A stretch of 64,000 nucleotides of DNA, taken from the NCBI RefSeq assembly GCF_002211285.1, contig NZ_LOKX01000008.1, positions 1-64,000 on the forward strand. Direction: 5' to 3'. The notes beneath the pieces were generated by a model. That model saw nothing but the letters and a program-made list of their open reading frames with translations. It was not told the origin of the DNA and ran no database searches. The DNA is from Rhizobium sp. R635. GTDB taxonomy: Bacteria > Pseudomonadota > Alphaproteobacteria > Rhizobiales > Rhizobiaceae. A program made the translations under genes and the position numbers. This document shows positions 1-9,976 of this stretch, one piece after another (position 1 is the stretch's first letter; each line of letters opens with the position of its first letter).

Positions 1-451
1 AGACGACGTGAACCTTGGCGCCACAGGCCTGATCGGAAAAGCGTGCCCAATCCGATCCCGCTCCGGAAAGGCGCAGACTGCTGCTGTCGATCAGATGCAC
101 CGCCTCGCCGACGGCCCGCTTGAGCCCACGCCCGGCGCGGGACACCATTTGCGCGAACAGCTCGGCGAAAACCGCACTCGGGCGCAGGCCATTGGCGTCG
201 GCAAGGGTCGAACGTGACACCGGGCGGGCGCCGAGATGGTAAAGACCGCTGCTGTGGCTTTGCAGGCCGCCGACGATCTCGCGCAGGCTGACGGCCCCGG
301 AAAGCTGGCCGTAGAGCAGTGCGACCAGTTGGCTCTTCGTCGACAGCCGCCGCACATGCTTGTCGGCCTGATGCTCCTCCACAAGTCTTTCGAAAGCCGT
401 CCAAGGAATCCGCTTCAACAGATCATGAAAGACGCTATTCTCGTGCCGCAC
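1..451 (-). CDS. IS4-family transposase, N-terminal part (partial)
   Basis: The minus strand reads open from a GTG at 449-451 to the window edge, about 150 residues. The protein contains a DUF4372-like N-terminal region (VFHDLLKRIPWTAFERLVEE, then LLYGQLSGAVSLREI and ARPVSRSTLADANGLRP) followed by HLIDSSSLRLSG, which fits the first DDE aspartate region of IS4 transposases. An AGAGGGG ribosome-binding site lies about 8 bases before the GTG. The enzyme would cut and paste the element; the catalytic core is outside the window, so whether it is intact cannot be judged. No other plausible reading frame covers this stretch. Confidence 0.85.
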   Translation of the reverse strand, partial: MRHENSVFHDLLKRIPWTAFERLVEEHQADKHVRRLSTKSQLVALLYGQLSGAVSLREIVGGLQSHSSGLYHLGARPVSRSTLADANGLRPSAVFAELFAQMVSRAGRGLKRAVGEAVHLIDSSSLRLSGAGSDWARFSDQACGAKVHVV

Positions 452-549
452 GGTGTTGCCCCTCTTTCGTGTCCGGGATTGTCGCCAAACATCCGAATAC
501 GAGTAGAATCAACACCGTGCGCCTTGTCCACCAAATTTAAACCGGACAC
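1..549 (-). mobile_element. IS4-family insertion sequence, left part only
   Basis: The transposase fragment is followed by about 100 non-coding bases that end near an inverted motif: GTGTCCGG at 469-476 and CCGGACAC at 542-549. The latter, read on the minus strand as GTGTCCGGTTTAA, is a plausible terminal inverted repeat. The other end and any target duplication lie outside the window, so the boundary at 549 is an estimate. Confidence 0.5.
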
Positions 550-610
550 CAGTGGCACAAGGCCGAGGATGACGTCGCGGGTTGTTTTGCAGTGGTTTGT
601 CAGCCTCCCG

Positions 611-632
611 AAGGCCGCCCTCAGGCGGCTTT
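611..632 (-). terminator. Hairpin downstream of oppF
   Basis: A 9-pair stem (AAGGCCGCC / GGCGGCTTT, loop CTCA) starts 9 bases after the oppF stop. The T tract on the minus strand is short, so termination may be weak or bidirectional. Confidence 0.45.
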
Positions 633-640
633 CCTTCCAC

Positions 641-1619
641 TTAGGGCCTGTCCATATGATAGCAGGCAGCCTTCTGGCCGGGGCGGACCTCCTCGGTCGG
701 CGGCATTTCGGTGCGGCAGATATCGGTCGCCTTCCAGCAGCGGGGAGAGAAGACGCAGCCTTTCGGCGGGTTGAGCGGCGAGGGCGGGTCGCCCTGCAGG
801 CGGATGCGGGTGCGCAGGCGTGCGAGCTTCGGGTCCGGGATCGGGGCCGCGGAAAAGAGCGCCTGGGTATAGGGGTGGGCGGGATGATCGAAGACGGTGG
901 CGCAGTCGCCTGATTCCACCACGCGGCCGAGATAGAGCACCAGCACATCGTCGGAGATCAGACGTACGACGGAAAGGTCATGGCTGATGAAGATCAGCGT
1001 CAGGCCGAATTCCTTGCGCAGCTTGCGCAGGAGCGTGATCACCTGGCCCTGGATCGAGACGTCGAGGGCCGACACCGGCTCGTCGCAGATGATGAGCTTC
1101 GGCCTGGTGACGACGGCGCGGGCGATGCCGATGCGCTGCGCCTGGCCGCCGGAGAATTCGTGCGGATAGCGGTTGATCATCTCCGGCGCCAGGCCGACGG
1201 CGCTCATGATCTCGCGCACGCGTTCGGTGCGCTCGGCCCTGGAAAGCTTCGGCTCGAAGACGGTGAGCGGCTCGGCGATGATGTCGCCGACCGTCATGCG
1301 TGGGTCGAGCGAGGCGATCGGATCCTGGAAGATGATCTGCATGTCGCGGCGCGCCGCGCGCATTTCCTCTTCCGTGAGGTCGAGAAGATTGCGGCCCTGC
1401 CAGAGGATGCGGCCCTTCTGCGATTTCAGGAGCCGCAGGATGGAGCGGCCGAGCGTGGATTTGCCGCAGCCGGATTCTCCGACGACGCCGAGCGTGCGGC
1501 CTTCGGCGAGATCGAAGCTGACATTGTTGACGGCGGTGAGGAAGACCGGCGGCTTGAACAGGCCCTTCGCCGGCAGCTCGAACTGGGTCGTCAGGTTCTC
1601 GACCCTCAGAAGCGATCGG

Positions 1620-1627
<8 letters not shown>
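641..1627 (-). CDS. oppF: Oligopeptide ABC transporter ATP-binding protein OppF
   Basis: This 328-residue ATPase powers uptake of short peptides together with OppB, OppC and OppD on the inner face of the cytoplasmic membrane. The Walker A motif GESGCGKST is at about residues 50-58. The ABC signature SGGQAQRIGIARA and Walker B LIICDEPVSALD follow, and the C-terminal oligopeptide-type tail contains GCVFSPRC with its paired cysteines. The ATG overlaps the end of oppD by 8 bases, as expected for coupled translation. It is the last gene of the five-gene operon. Substrate could equally be dipeptides or other peptide-like compounds, because ATPases of this family do not reveal it. Confidence 0.93.
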
Positions 1628-2621
<994 letters not shown>

Positions 2622-2622
2622 T

Positions 2623-3540
2623 CTATCGATCCTTCGGGTCGAACGCATCGCGCAGGCCGTCTCCGATGAAGAGCAGGCTGAGCAGCAGGGCGACGAGGAA
2701 GCTTGCCGGGAAGATCAGCAGCCAGGGCATGCTTTCCATGGCATCGGTCCCTTCCGCGATCAGGGTGCCGAGCGAGGTCAGCGGTTCCTGCACGCCGAAG
2801 CCGAGATAGGAGAGGAAGCTTTCCGTGGCGATGATTTCAGGCACCGTCAGCGCCGCGAAGATGACGACGGGGCCGACGAGGTTCGGGATGATGTGCTTGA
2901 CGATGATCTTGAACGGCCGCTGCCCGGATGCGCGGGCCGCCTCGATGAATTCGCGATGCTTGATCGACAGCGTCTGGCCGCGCACGATGCGGGCCATGGT
3001 CAGCCATTCCAGCGCGCCGATCGCGGCAAAGAGCAGATAGACGTTGCGGCCGAAGATTACCATCAGCAGGATGACGAAGAGGATGTAGGGAAGCGCGTAC
3101 ATGATGTCGACGAAGCGCATCATGATCGCATCCAGCCTGCCGCCGATATAGCCCGATATCGCGCCGTAGAGCACGCCGATGACGACGGAAACGACGGTTG
3201 CCGTCAGCGCCACGGCCAGCGAGACGCGAGTGCCGTAGAGGACGCGGGCGAGAAGGTCGCGGCCGTTCGGGTCGGTGCCGAAATAATGGCCGGTTTCGAT
3301 CGAGGGCGGGATGCGGAAAGCCGCCCAATCCGGGTCCTCGTAGTTGAAGGGAATGAACCACGGGCCGAGGAAGGCGGCGAGGATCAGCAGCGCCAGGACG
3401 GCGATCGAGAGCACGGCGGCCTTGTTGCGTGCCAGGCGGCGTAGCGCATCCCTGGTGAGCGAACGGCCTTCGGGCGCCAGACCCTCCGCCTCCAGAAGTT
3501 CCTGGGCGAGCAGCTCGCGTTTTGCGGGGTTGAGGATCAT
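2623..3540 (-). CDS. oppC: Oligopeptide ABC transporter permease OppC
   Basis: An inner-membrane permease of 305 residues with an N-terminal cytoplasmic stretch, a first membrane span near residues 40-60 (LSIAVLALLILAAFLGPWF) and further spans. The EAA loop that docks the ATPase is visible as EAARASGQRPFKIIVKHI. The start ATG at 3540 overlaps the oppB stop in an ATGA, which favours it over the upstream in-frame ATG at 3567. It pairs with OppB to form the channel for peptides delivered by OppA. Confidence 0.93.
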   Translation of the reverse strand: MILNPAKRELLAQELLEAEGLAPEGRSLTRDALRRLARNKAAVLSIAVLALLILAAFLGPWFIPFNYEDPDWAAFRIPPSIETGHYFGTDPNGRDLLARVLYGTRVSLAVALTATVVSVVIGVLYGAISGYIGGRLDAIMMRFVDIMYALPYILFVILLMVIFGRNVYLLFAAIGALEWLTMARIVRGQTLSIKHREFIEAARASGQRPFKIIVKHIIPNLVGPVVIFAALTVPEIIATESFLSYLGFGVQEPLTSLGTLIAEGTDAMESMPWLLIFPASFLVALLLSLLFIGDGLRDAFDPKDR

Positions 3541-4460
3541 CGGTTTCTCACTTTCGGATCGAGCCACGCATAGGCGATATCGACGAGAAGGTTCAGGAAC
3601 ACGATCAGCACCATGTAGAAGATGACCGTACCGAGAACCATGCCGTAATCGCGGTTCAACGCCGCATTGACGAAGTAGCGGCCGATGCCGGGCAATCCGA
3701 AGATGCTCTCGACGACCAGCGAGCCGGTGAGAAGGTAGCTTGCCGCCGGTCCGAGATAGGAGACGACGGGCATCAGCGCGGGCTTCAGCGCATGGCGCAT
3801 CACCGTCAGCCGTGGGCCGATGCCCTTGGCCTTGGCGGTGCGGATGAAGTTCTGGTTCATCACCTCGATCATCGAGCCGCGGGTGATGCGCGAGATGCGG
3901 CCCGCATGCGGCAGGGCCAGAACGACGATCGGCAGGATGAGATATTTGATCGAGCCGTCACCCCAGCCGCCGACCGGAAACCAGGCGAGATGAATGCCGA
4001 AAATGAGCTGCAGGATCGGCGCGATCAGGAAATTCGGCAGCACCACGCCCACCAGGATGAGGGCGCCGAGAATATAGTCCGGCGCCTTGTTCTGGTAGAG
4101 CGCCCCAAGACAGCCGACGGCCACACCGACGACGATGGCGATCAGGAAGGCGGCGGTGCCGATGGTGAAAGTATAAGGCAGACCGATCATGATCTGCTGG
4201 GCGACGGTGAAGTCTTCGCTCGCGAAGGAGGGGCCGAGATCGCCCCGGAGCAGGTCGCCGACATAAATCAGATACTGCTGGATCAGCGGCTTATCGAGAT
4301 TGTAGTGGACCGCGAGGTTTTTCAGGATCACCGGCGGCAATGGCCTTTCGCCATCGAACGGGCCGCCGGGGGCAAGGCGCAAAACGAAAAAGCAGGCTGT
4401 GACGGCGATCCACAGAACGGGGATCGTCGATAGCAGGCGACGGAGGGCGTATTTGATCAT
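3537..4460 (-). CDS. oppB: Oligopeptide ABC transporter permease OppB
   Basis: A 307-residue inner-membrane permease. It has the usual OppB N-terminus MIKYALRRLLSTIPVLW with a first span, the family segment LRLAPGGPFD, and an EAA-type loop TAKAKGIGPRLTVMRHALK. It lies 48 bases behind oppA, separated by a strong hairpin at 4471-4501. The 3' end overlaps oppC by an ATGA. Confidence 0.93.
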   Translation of the reverse strand: MIKYALRRLLSTIPVLWIAVTACFFVLRLAPGGPFDGERPLPPVILKNLAVHYNLDKPLIQQYLIYVGDLLRGDLGPSFASEDFTVAQQIMIGLPYTFTIGTAAFLIAIVVGVAVGCLGALYQNKAPDYILGALILVGVVLPNFLIAPILQLIFGIHLAWFPVGGWGDGSIKYLILPIVVLALPHAGRISRITRGSMIEVMNQNFIRTAKAKGIGPRLTVMRHALKPALMPVVSYLGPAASYLLTGSLVVESIFGLPGIGRYFVNAALNRDYGMVLGTVIFYMVLIVFLNLLVDIAYAWLDPKVRNR

Positions 4461-4470
4461 GGTCGTGGGC

Positions 4471-4501
4471 CGGTCCTTTCCGCAGGGCGCGGAAAGGACC
4501 G
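4471..4501 (-). terminator. Intercistronic hairpin between oppA and oppB
   Basis: A perfect 13-pair stem with arms CGGTCCTTTCCGC and GCGGAAAGGACCG and a 5-base loop sits between the oppA stop and the oppB start. There is no long T tract after it on the minus strand. It probably acts as a partial terminator or as a 3' stabiliser of oppA mRNA, giving more binding protein than permease. Confidence 0.7.
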
Positions 4502-4508
4502 TTTTCCC

Positions 4509-6089
4509 TTACTCTTTCATCGACAGCCAGCGCGTGCGGTGGATGTCCTGGATGTTGTCGACGAAGCCTTCGATCTTCGGTGAGACGACGTTCTTCGAGA
4601 CATAATAGTAGATCGGCAGGGCCGCGGATTCATCAAGCGCCAGCTGCTCGGCCTTCTTGAAGATTTCGGCGCGCTTGGTGAGGTCCGTCTCAGCGTTGCC
4701 GTCCTTGATGAGCTTGTCATATTCGGGATTGGACCAGCGGCCGTAATTCATCTGCACGCCTGTCACCAGGAGGTTCAGGAAATTGTCCGGGTCGTTGTAA
4801 TCGGCGAGCCAGCCGGCACGGCCGATTTCCACCTGGCCGCGCTGCATCTGGTCGTAATGCACCTTGGTTTCGGCGTTGACGAGCTCGACATTGACGCCGA
4901 GCGGCTTCCACATGGACGCGATCGCGACGGCGATGCGTTTGTGGTTGTCGTTGGTGTTGTAGCTGAGCACCGCGTGGAGCGGCTTGTCGGGACCGAAGCC
5001 GGCTTCGGCGAGCAGCTTCTTGGCTTCCGCGACCTTCTCGTTATAGGGCAGGTCCTTCCAGCTGACATAGGCCGGCTCGCCATAGTTCGCCGTGCCCGGC
5101 GGAACCCAGGAATAGGCCGGCAGTTCGCCGGTGCCGAGGATCTGCGGGCCGATGACTTCGCGGTTGATCGCCATGGACAGCGCCTGGCGGACGCGCTTGT
5201 CGCTGAAAGGCGGCTTCTGCGAGTTGACGACGTAATAATAGAGGCCGGAGAAGGGGGCGACATGCGCCTGGCCCGGCAGGTTCTTCTTCATCCATTCGTA
5301 CTGGTCTGTCGGGAAGTCGGTGAGAATATCGAATTCGCCGGCGCGGTAACGTTTCAGTGCGGCTTCCTGATCTTCGAGCACGAAGAACTTGGCGCCGTCG
5401 ATCTTCAGGTCCTTGGTGCCATACCACTGATCGTTCTTGACGGTCGTGACATGCGAGCCCGGAACCCACTCGGTTGGCTTGTAAGGCCCGTTGGTGACGA
5501 TGTTGCCGATCTTGACCCAATCCTGGCCCTTCGCTTCGACGACGTGCTTGGGAAGCGGGTAGGCGGTGTAGTGCATCAGGGCATTGAGGAAGTAGGGGGT
5601 CGGGTTCTCAAGCGTGATTTCGAGCGTCTTGTCGTCGATCGCCTTGACGCCCAGCTGGCTGAGGTCGGTGATCTCGCCCTTGTTGATCTTTTCGGCGTTC
5701 TTGATGGTGAACTGCAGATAGGCGTAGTCGGCGGCGTTCTTCGGGTCGACGAGGCGCTGGAAGGCGAAGACGAAGTCTCCTGCCGTTACCGGCTGGCCAT
5801 CGGACCACTTGATGCCGTCGCGAAGCTTGAAGGTGTAGACCTTGCCGTCGGGCGAGATGGTCCAGCTTTCGGCCTGGCCGGGGATCGGATTGTCCTTGGC
5901 GTCCTCGGTGACGAGGCCTTCGAAGATGTCGCCGGCGATGCGATTCTCCCAGTCGCCTGAAAGTTTCTGCGGATCGAGCGACTGCGGATCTCCGCCATTG
6001 TGAATATTGAGCGTGGCCGCATGGGCCGAAAACGCCAGCAATGTGCCAAGCATTGCGGAGGCGAGAAATTTTTTCGCGAAATGGTTCAT
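4509..6089 (-). CDS. oppA: Oligopeptide ABC transporter periplasmic binding protein OppA
   Basis: A 526-residue solute-binding protein of family 5. A signal peptide occupies about residues 1-24 (MNHFAKKFLASAMLGTLLAF, ending SAHA). The mature protein begins TLNIHNGGDPQSLDPQ, and the body has family landmarks such as IAGDIFEGLV, WSDGQPVTAGDFVFAFQRL and RVRQALSMAINRE. It captures peptides in the periplasm and hands them to OppBCDF. The start is preceded by AGGAAGGTGG. It is the first gene of the operon, with its promoter expected in 6090-6374. The spacing to oppB contains the hairpin described separately. Confidence 0.93.
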   Translation of the reverse strand: MNHFAKKFLASAMLGTLLAFSAHAATLNIHNGGDPQSLDPQKLSGDWENRIAGDIFEGLVTEDAKDNPIPGQAESWTISPDGKVYTFKLRDGIKWSDGQPVTAGDFVFAFQRLVDPKNAADYAYLQFTIKNAEKINKGEITDLSQLGVKAIDDKTLEITLENPTPYFLNALMHYTAYPLPKHVVEAKGQDWVKIGNIVTNGPYKPTEWVPGSHVTTVKNDQWYGTKDLKIDGAKFFVLEDQEAALKRYRAGEFDILTDFPTDQYEWMKKNLPGQAHVAPFSGLYYYVVNSQKPPFSDKRVRQALSMAINREVIGPQILGTGELPAYSWVPPGTANYGEPAYVSWKDLPYNEKVAEAKKLLAEAGFGPDKPLHAVLSYNTNDNHKRIAVAIASMWKPLGVNVELVNAETKVHYDQMQRGQVEIGRAGWLADYNDPDNFLNLLVTGVQMNYGRWSNPEYDKLIKDGNAETDLTKRAEIFKKAEQLALDESAALPIYYYVSKNVVSPKIEGFVDNIQDIHRTRWLSMKE

Positions 6090-6262
6090 CGTGGGTCCAC
6101 CTTCCTAGGCTTTGCGCCTTTATTAGACATTTGTTCCCGGTGTTTGACCTCTTACGTGCAGGTCAGTGCGCACCTTATCGCAAAGGAATCGCGTTGCAAC
6201 CCCAAATCCGGAGGCTGGAAACGGGTTGTGGACAAGCCTATATACGTCTCCCCCTTGTCGGA

Positions 6263-6281
6263 TCGCGACGACCTGTCGCGA
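6263..6281. promoter_or_regulatory. Candidate operator between oppA and the alpha-glucosidase gene
   Basis: TCGCGAC and GTCGCGA form a perfect 7-base inverted repeat around a 5-base spacer inside the 285-base divergent intergenic region. It could be a repressor site for either gene. No regulator gene lies next to it, so the assignment rests on position and symmetry only. The rest of 6090-6374 shows no ORF I would support. Confidence 0.35.
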
Positions 6282-6374
6282 CATCGGCGGCACTTTCATA
6301 ACGGCTTGATGTGGTTGTCTTTTGTTTCGTCCGCTTTAGTGTGGCGAGCACGAACAAGGCAGGAGACCGAGCCG

Positions 6375-8120
6375 ATGGCATTGCAGACGGGCGGGAATGC
6401 GGACTGGTGGCGCGGAGCGGTGATCTATCAGGTCTATCCGCGCTCGTTTCAGGACACGAACAGCGACGGGCTCGGCGATCTCAAGGGAATTACCCGCCGG
6501 CTGCCGCATATCGCCAGCCTTGGTGTCGATGCGATCTGGCTCTCGCCCTTCTTCAAGTCGCCGATGGCTGACATGGGCTACGACGTTTCCGATTATTGCG
6601 ACGTCGACCCGATCTTCGGCACGCTCGCCGATTTCGATGAGATGATGGCGGAGGCGCACAGGCTCGGCATCAAGGTCGTCATCGACCAGGTGATTTCGCA
6701 CACGTCCGACCGGCACCCCTGGTTCGTCGAGAGCCGGGCGAGCCGGACCAATCCGAAGGCGGACTGGTATGTCTGGGCCGATCCGAAGCCCGATGGGACC
6801 GCGCCGAACAACTGGCTGTCGATCTTCGGCGGGCCGGGCTGGGAATGGGACGGCGTGCGCCGGCAATATTACCAGCACAATTTCCTGACCTCGCAGCCGG
6901 ATCTCAACTTCCACAGCAGCGAAGTGCAGGACGCGGTGCTGGAGACCGTTAAGTTCTGGCTCGACCGCGGCGTCGACGGCTTCCGGCTGGATACGGTCAA
7001 TTATTATTTCTGCGACAGAGAGCTCAGAAGCAATCCGCCGCACGAGCCCGATACCAGCGACGGGGGCCTCGATGCGCCCGACACCAATCCCTACGGCATG
7101 CAGAACCATCTCTATGACAAGACGCAGCCGGAGAATATCGGCTTCCTCAAGCGCTTCCGGGCACTGCTCGACCGGTATGAGGATCGCACGACCGTCGGCG
7201 AAGTCGGCGACGGCGCGCGTTCGCTGAAGACGGTGGCCGCCTATACGAGCGGCGATGACAAGCTGCACATGTGCTACACTTTCGACTTGCTGGGGCCGGA
7301 ATTCACCGCCGCGCATATTCGCGGCTGCGTCGAGGCTTTTCAGAAGGTCGTCACGGACGGCTGGGTCTGCTGGGCCTTCTCCAATCACGACGTCATGCGC
7401 CATGTCAGCCGGTTCGCGCTGACGGAGGAGGAGCGGCCTGTCATCGCCAAGCTCGCGATCTCGGTGCTTGCGGCGCTGCGCGGCTCGATCTGCCTCTATC
7501 AGGGCGAGGAGCTCGGCCTGCCGGAGGCGGAACTCGCCTTCGAGGATCTGCGCGACCCCTACGGCATCCGCTTCTGGCCGGCCTTCAAGGGCCGCGACGG
7601 ATGCCGCACGCCGATGCCCTGGGAAGCCGGCAAGGCGCATGCGGGCTTCACCTCTGCCGAGAAGAGCTGGCTGCCCGTGCCCTACGAGCAGGCCGCACTT
7701 TCCGTCGATACGCAGGAGGCAAGCGACAGCTCGGTACTCAATCACTACCGCAAGACGCTCGCTTTCCGGAAGAGCCATCCGGCGCTGATCGATGGTGAGA
7801 TGACCTTTATCGGCACCAACCAGGACCTGCTCGCCTTCACCCGCGAAAAGGGCGGGGAAAGGTTGCTCTTCGTTTTCAACCTGACGCGCAAACCGGCCGA
7901 ATTCCGCCTGCCTGACGGCATGGCGCTCGGGGAGGCGCTTGAGATGCCTGGGTTTGAGGCGGTGGCGGGTTCGGGGTCGGTGAAGCTTGCGGCGCTGGAT
8001 GGGTTTTGTGCACGGGTTTCGGCAGGCGGTGCGAGCGGGGATGGTCTGTCGAAGCTGCTCGACAAAGTATCCGATGCGAAGCCGGTCGAAGGCGACGAAT
8101 TGCCGGAAGGTTGGCGATAG
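6375..8120 (+). CDS. aglA: GH13 alpha-glucosidase
   Basis: A 581-residue cytoplasmic glycoside hydrolase of family 13 that should cleave terminal alpha-glucosides such as sucrose, maltose or trehalulose. Conserved regions are visible: DQVISHTS, GVDGFRLDTVNYY (nucleophile Asp), TVGEVGD (acid/base Glu) and FSNHD (third carboxylate). The N-terminus WWRGAVIYQVYPRSFQD is typical of the alpha-glucosidase/oligo-1,6-glucosidase branch. An open frame extends upstream to 6000, but the ATG at 6375 has AGGAGA about 9 bases before it and starts the recognisable domain. Unlike the Sinorhizobium agl cluster, which I know to contain aglEFGAK, no sugar ABC transporter adjoins it. The exact substrate is not readable from sequence. 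Confidence 0.88.
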   Translation: MALQTGGNADWWRGAVIYQVYPRSFQDTNSDGLGDLKGITRRLPHIASLGVDAIWLSPFFKSPMADMGYDVSDYCDVDPIFGTLADFDEMMAEAHRLGIKVVIDQVISHTSDRHPWFVESRASRTNPKADWYVWADPKPDGTAPNNWLSIFGGPGWEWDGVRRQYYQHNFLTSQPDLNFHSSEVQDAVLETVKFWLDRGVDGFRLDTVNYYFCDRELRSNPPHEPDTSDGGLDAPDTNPYGMQNHLYDKTQPENIGFLKRFRALLDRYEDRTTVGEVGDGARSLKTVAAYTSGDDKLHMCYTFDLLGPEFTAAHIRGCVEAFQKVVTDGWVCWAFSNHDVMRHVSRFALTEEERPVIAKLAISVLAALRGSICLYQGEELGLPEAELAFEDLRDPYGIRFWPAFKGRDGCRTPMPWEAGKAHAGFTSAEKSWLPVPYEQAALSVDTQEASDSSVLNHYRKTLAFRKSHPALIDGEMTFIGTNQDLLAFTREKGGERLLFVFNLTRKPAEFRLPDGMALGEALEMPGFEAVAGSGSVKLAALDGFCARVSAGGASGDGLSKLLDKVSDAKPVEGDELPEGWR

Positions 8121-8127
8121 AGGTTGA

Positions 8128-8160
8128 AGCCCTCGACCTGCCGCTCATTCTGCGAGGGCT
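8128..8160. terminator. Weak hairpin between convergent genes
   Basis: AGCCCTCG at 8128-8135 can pair with CGAGGGCT at 8153-8160 across a 17-base loop in the 42-base gap between the convergent alpha-glucosidase and adenine deaminase genes. There is no T tract, so this is a weak candidate. Confidence 0.3.
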
Positions 8161-8162
8161 CG

Positions 8163-9860
8163 TCATCCGATCAGCGCGAACTTGTCCACATCGACCATCC
8201 CACGGTCTGAAATCTTCAGGTGCGGGATGACAGGCAGCGGCAGGAAGGCGACCTGCAGGAAAGGTTCTTCCAAGGTCGTGCCAAGGGCGTAGGCGGCCTT
8301 GCGTAGATGGTGCAGCGTGTCGCGGACCGTCTCATAGGGTTCCAGGCTCATCAGGCCGGCGACGGGCAGCGCGATCTCGCCGGTGACGTTGCCGTCCTCG
8401 ACGACGACGAAGCCGCCGTTGATTTCGCCGAGGCGGTTTGCGGCGCGCGCCATGTCGTCCTCGTTGACCCCGACGACGCAGATGTTGTGGCTGTCATGGC
8501 CGACGGTGGAGGCGATCGCGCCCTTCTTCAGGCCAAAGCCCTGGACGAAGCCGTTGGCGTGGTTGCCGTTCTTGCCGTGGCGCTCGATGACGGCGACCTT
8601 GATGATGTCGTTGGCAAGGTCGACTGAAGTCTCGTTGCCTTTGACGGGCAGGCGGTAGCGGCGATGCTCAGTGATGATCTTGCCGGGCATGACGCCGATG
8701 ACGGGTGTTTCGCCCTCTCTGGCCGGCACGCCGAAATGGGCGGCGTTGACGGGCCGGGCTTTGACGCTGTCGAGGCCGATCGGGGCAACCGGCCTGCGCG
8801 TGGAAAAGAGCGCGTCGGTGACGCGGCGGCCGGCCGAGAAGACCATTTCGGCGCGGCAGCTTTCCAGGCTGTCGAGAACCACGAGATCGGCGCGCCAGCC
8901 GGGCGCCACAAGGCCGCGGTCCCTGAGGCCGAAAGCGCGGGCGGCCGAGATAGAGGCGGCGCGGTAGATCGCCAGGGGCTCGACGCCGTTGGCGATGGCC
9001 GTGCGGATCATATGATCGAGATGGCCCTGTTCGGCGATATCGAGCGGGTTGCGGTCGTCGGTGCAGAGCGCGAGATAGGGAGAAAGCCGCTCGGTGATGA
9101 TGGGGATCAGTGCGGCGAGGTCTTTCGACACCGAGCCTTCGCGCACGAGGATATGCATGCCCTTGCGGATCTTTTCCAGTGCTTCGGCCGCAGTGGTGCA
9201 TTCGTGCTCGGTGCGGATGCCGGCCGAGAGGTAGCCGTTGAGGTCGTTGCCGGAAAGAAGCGGAGCGTGACCGTCGATATGGCCGCCCTGGAAGGCATCG
9301 AGTTTGGCCATGCAGACGGGATCCTTGTGGATCACGCCGGGGAAATTCATGAATTCGGCAAGGCCGATGACCTTCGGATGATGGCGGAAGGGCAGGAGGC
9401 GCTCGATCGGCAGGTCGGCGCCTGATGTTTCGAGATGGGTGGCCGGCACGCAGGAGGAGAGCTGGACGCGGATGTCCATGATCGTCTCCAGCGCGGATTC
9501 GAGGAAGAATTCGATGCCCTCGCTGCCCAGCACATTGGCGATCTCGTGCGGATCGCAGATCGCGGTGGTGACGCCATAGGGCAGGACGCAGCGGTCGAAT
9601 TCATGTGGCGTCACCAGCGAGGATTCGATGTGCAGATGCGTGTCGATGAAGCCGGGAACGACCGTTCTGCCTGATATGTCGATCTCGACCTCGCCCTCAT
9701 AATTGCCCGAGGTCCCGACGATGCGGTCGGCGCCGATGGCGATGTCGGAGCGGACGATTTCGCCGGTGACGAGGTCGAAGAAACTGCCGCCCTTCAGCAC
9801 GATATTGGCAGGCACGCGGCCCACACCCTGGTCGATGAGACGTTCGAGTCTGTTGGTCAT
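8163..9860 (-). CDS. ade: Adenine deaminase (Ade/AdeC type)
   Basis: A 565-residue amidohydrolase that converts adenine to hypoxanthine and ammonia in purine salvage. The metal-binding HxH of the family is in [15 protein letters not shown] (His75, His77). The AdeC-type features [25 protein letters not shown] and DGHAPLLSG are present, and the C-terminal domain contains [12 protein letters not shown]. The start ATG at 9860 (MTNRLERLI) was preferred over an in-frame extension to 10010 that lacks homology-like sequence. It lies divergently spaced from no operon partner and appears to be transcribed alone. Confidence 0.92.
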   Translation of the reverse strand: MTNRLERLIDQGVGRVPANIVLKGGSFFDLVTGEIVRSDIAIGADRIVGTSGNYEGEVEIDISGRTVVPGFIDTHLHIESSLVTPHEFDRCVLPYGVTTAICDPHEIANVLGSEGIEFFLESALETIMDIRVQLSSCVPATHLETSGADLPIERLLPFRHHPKVIGLAEFMNFPGVIHKDPVCMAKLDAFQGGHIDGHAPLLSGNDLNGYLSAGIRTEHECTTAAEALEKIRKGMHILVREGSVSKDLAALIPIITERLSPYLALCTDDRNPLDIAEQGHLDHMIRTAIANGVEPLAIYRAASISAARAFGLRDRGLVAPGWRADLVVLDSLESCRAEMVFSAGRRVTDALFSTRRPVAPIGLDSVKARPVNAAHFGVPAREGETPVIGVMPGKIITEHRRYRLPVKGNETSVDLANDIIKVAVIERHGKNGNHANGFVQGFGLKKGAIASTVGHDSHNICVVGVNEDDMARAANRLGEINGGFVVVEDGNVTGEIALPVAGLMSLEPYETVRDTLHHLRKAAYALGTTLEEPFLQVAFLPLPVIPHLKISDRGMVDVDKFALIG

Positions 9861-9930
9861 GGCACCGCTCACATTACAACCGATTCCGAAACTTATAACT
9901 GATCTGCGGTGACATGCGATGCCACAAACG

Positions 9931-9953
9931 AAACAGGGCGCCTTACGGCGCCC
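9931..9953 (-). terminator. Terminator of the livJ-like gene
   Basis: GGGCGCC TTAC GGCGCCC forms a 7-pair stem 24 bases after the stop at 9977. On the minus strand it is followed by TGTTTCGTTT, a moderate T-rich tail. Confidence 0.65.
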
Positions 9954-9976
9954 GGTCCCAGTCTCTATATCTTGAC

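Noticed and set aside
6336..7778. 480-residue open frame antisense to the alpha-glucosidase gene
   Set aside because: It is a typical GC-rich shadow frame. The plus strand encodes a full GH13 enzyme with all catalytic residues and the antisense product shows no recognisable domain.
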